Shown piece after piece: positions 15,144 to 16,046 of a DNA stretch of 16,046 bases (position 1 is the stretch's first letter; each line of letters opens with the position of its first letter). The stretch covers positions 1-16,046 of the forward strand of contig JBHGBF010000118.1 in assembly GCA_041946865.1 (NCBI GenBank), read 5' to 3'. This DNA comes from RPQK01 sp041946865 (GTDB taxonomy: Bacteria > Acidobacteriota > UBA6911 > RPQK01). The translations under genes and the position numbers were made by a program. The notes below the pieces were generated by a model. It had not been told where the DNA came from. It did not search any database and worked only from the letters and a program-made list of their open reading frames with translations.

Positions 15144-15348
15144 TCAGCACTCCCGTCTCGTCGATTCTCACGAGTCTAAGCCACCGACGATCGCTTCACC
15201 CGAGTGGTTCTTCCAAACTAGACGCTGACTTTGTCGAGACGCTGAGCGGACAGGATGTCCCCGCGCTGAAGGATATCACAAGTATCGGTTTGGTTCTTCA
15301 AGCGACCTCTTTGTGAAACTCGGGCTCTGCTTCTGCGATCCTGGAACT

Positions 15349-15357
15349 TGTTATAAT
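15349..15357 (+). promoter_or_regulatory. Extended -10 promoter of the DUF2911 gene
   Basis: TGTTATAAT combines the extended TGn element (15349-15351) with a perfect TATAAT (15352-15357). Expected transcription start is near 15364, giving a leader of about 20 bases. No good -35 is seen 17 bp upstream, which is usual for extended -10 promoters. Confidence 0.65.
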
Positions 15358-15371
15358 TCTGCCTCTAACAG

Positions 15372-15377
15372 AGGAGG
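15372..15377 (+). promoter_or_regulatory. Ribosome binding site of the DUF2911 gene
   Basis: AGGAGG, a full Shine-Dalgarno core, ends six bases before the ATG at 15384. It fixes the start codon and contrasts with the genes in the window that have no such sequence. Confidence 0.85.
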
Positions 15378-15383
15378 AACCAG

Positions 15384-15989
15384 ATGCAGCTCTTCTTTCG
15401 TGTGACCGCTTTGGCCGTCGTAGCAGTTCTCTTTTCGGTTTCTCAGCCCGATCTTTGGGCCCAGGGACAGCGCGTCCGCGCCAGCCTGAAAGCCGGTGTC
15501 AGCCAGGTTCTGGGGATCGATACCAGCATCACGATTCAGTACAGCCGGCCCGGTGTCAAAGGCAGGAAAATATGGGGCGAATTGGTCCCCTATGGGATGG
15601 CCCCGGGAAACAACTACTCACAAGGCAAACCATTCCCCTGGAGAGCAGGCGCCAACGAGAAAACGACCATCGAATTCAGCAAGGATGCCACAGTGGAGGG
15701 CAAGCCCCTGCCTGCAGGCAAGTATGCGATCTTCATGCTTCCCGGAGAAAGCCAGTGGACCATCATCTTCAGCAAGAACACCACCGGCATGGCCTTCATC
15801 TACAACGAGGCAGAGGATGCGCTGCGGGTCACGGTCAATCCCGTGAAGGCGCCCCACCAGGAATGGCTGCAATACGGCTTTGACGACCTGGCAGGCACCT
15901 CCGCAACGGCGTACCTGCACTGGGAGACGCTCAAAGTCCCCTTCAAGATCGCGGTAGCCGAACCGCCCGCCCCGCCCGCCACCCAGTAG
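15384..15989 (+). CDS. Secreted DUF2911-domain protein
   Basis: This 201-residue protein starts with a Sec signal peptide (hydrophobic VTALAVVAVLFSVS at 7-20, cleavage after LWA at 24-26). Residues about 30-190 match the DUF2911 family: ITIQYSRPGVKGRKIWGELV (49-68), WRAGANEKTTIEFSKD (86-101), GKPLPAGKYAIFMLPGE (106-122) and WTIIFSK (125-131). The stretch GMAPGNNYSQGKPFP (71-85) between VPYG and WRAGAN looks longer than in the family members I recall, where VPYG runs almost directly into WRTGAN. The tail is Pro/Ala-rich (PPAPPA). The function of DUF2911 is unknown; a beta-rich extracytoplasmic fold is likely. The gene has its own strong promoter and ribosome binding site and is divergent from the kinase operon. 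Confidence 0.88.
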   Translation: MQLFFRVTALAVVAVLFSVSQPDLWAQGQRVRASLKAGVSQVLGIDTSITIQYSRPGVKGRKIWGELVPYGMAPGNNYSQGKPFPWRAGANEKTTIEFSKDATVEGKPLPAGKYAIFMLPGESQWTIIFSKNTTGMAFIYNEAEDALRVTVNPVKAPHQEWLQYGFDDLAGTSATAYLHWETLKVPFKIAVAEPPAPPATQ

Positions 15990-16046
15990 GGCAATGGCAT
16001 TCACATAAGGGAGGGGGCTTGCTTTTTCGGAGTTCATCATCTCCCT

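Larger units (their letters stand above)
15144..15383. promoter_or_regulatory. Divergent intergenic region between the kinase operon and the DUF2911 gene
   Basis: This 240-bp gap must hold the promoters of both flanking genes. The rightward one is clear (15349-15357). No convincing leftward promoter is visible; TAGACT read leftward near 15175 lacks a matching -35. A 9-bp direct repeat, TGGTTCTTC, occurs at 15205-15213 and 15291-15299, and a small inverted repeat, GGACA-N3-TGTCC, is at 15248-15260. Either could bind a regulator, but both are short enough to be chance. No small open reading frame or RNA gene is apparent. Confidence 0.4.

Noticed and set aside
3..16040. A 12-bp inverted match (ATGATGAACTCC at 3-14, complement at 16029-16040) close to both window ends, resembling terminal inverted repeats
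   Set aside because: Several 12-bp matches are expected by chance in 16 kb, the similarity stops at 12 bp, no transposase is present, and the window ends are arbitrary.
15618..16040. A 140-codon minus-strand frame entering from the right edge
   Set aside because: It overlaps the well-supported DUF2911 gene almost completely and has no recognisable domain.

Overview
The window is gene-dense, high-GC bacterial DNA (about 60% G+C by eye). It carries ten protein-coding genes and no RNA gene, insertion sequence, phage gene or CRISPR array that I can see. The style points to Acidobacteriota (Solibacter/Bryobacter-like), or less likely Planctomycetes or Verrucomicrobia: Tat-exported Gfo/Idh/MocA and TIM-barrel sugar enzymes, a secreted HEAT plus FG-GAP protein, a DUF2911 protein, and a very long soluble PAS/GAF histidine kinase. 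This assignment is an inference from gene content, with no marker gene to confirm it.

Left part (1-8291), carbohydrate-flavoured and largely secreted. A Tat-exported sugar phosphate isomerase/epimerase-like TIM barrel (137-1081) is followed by a PfkB-family hexose-phosphate kinase (1281-2183) with its own promoter. Convergent to it is a secreted right-handed beta-helix protein (3539-2250). Divergent from that is a Tat-exported Gfo/Idh/MocA oxidoreductase (3779-5053), then a 1051-residue secreted protein with a HEAT solenoid and a predicted seven-bladed FG-GAP/VCBS propeller (5136-8291). Four of these five proteins carry export signals, so glycan or sugar handling outside the cytoplasm is a reasonable guess; the substrate cannot be read from the sequence.

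Middle (8322-9350): a class II-type histone-deacetylase-family hydrolase with all catalytic and zinc residues intact. It lies 30 bp after the HEAT/FG-GAP gene and ends 6 bp from the convergent signalling operon.

Right part (15143-9357, minus strand): a tightly packed three-gene signalling operon. It encodes a 1360-residue MEDS/PAS/GAF multisensor histidine kinase, a single-domain Rcp1-like response regulator (ATGA overlap with the kinase stop), and a receiver-HisKA_3-HATPase protein. None of the three has a DNA-binding or enzymatic output domain, so the operon looks like a phosphorelay whose final output lies elsewhere. Divergent from it is a secreted DUF2911 protein (15384-15989) with the clearest promoter and ribosome binding site of the window.

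Two translation-initiation styles coexist. Some genes have a Shine-Dalgarno sequence. Several others lack one and have a TAC/TAG-type -10 hexamer placed so that transcription should start at or within a few bases of the ATG, which suggests leaderless or near-leaderless mRNAs.
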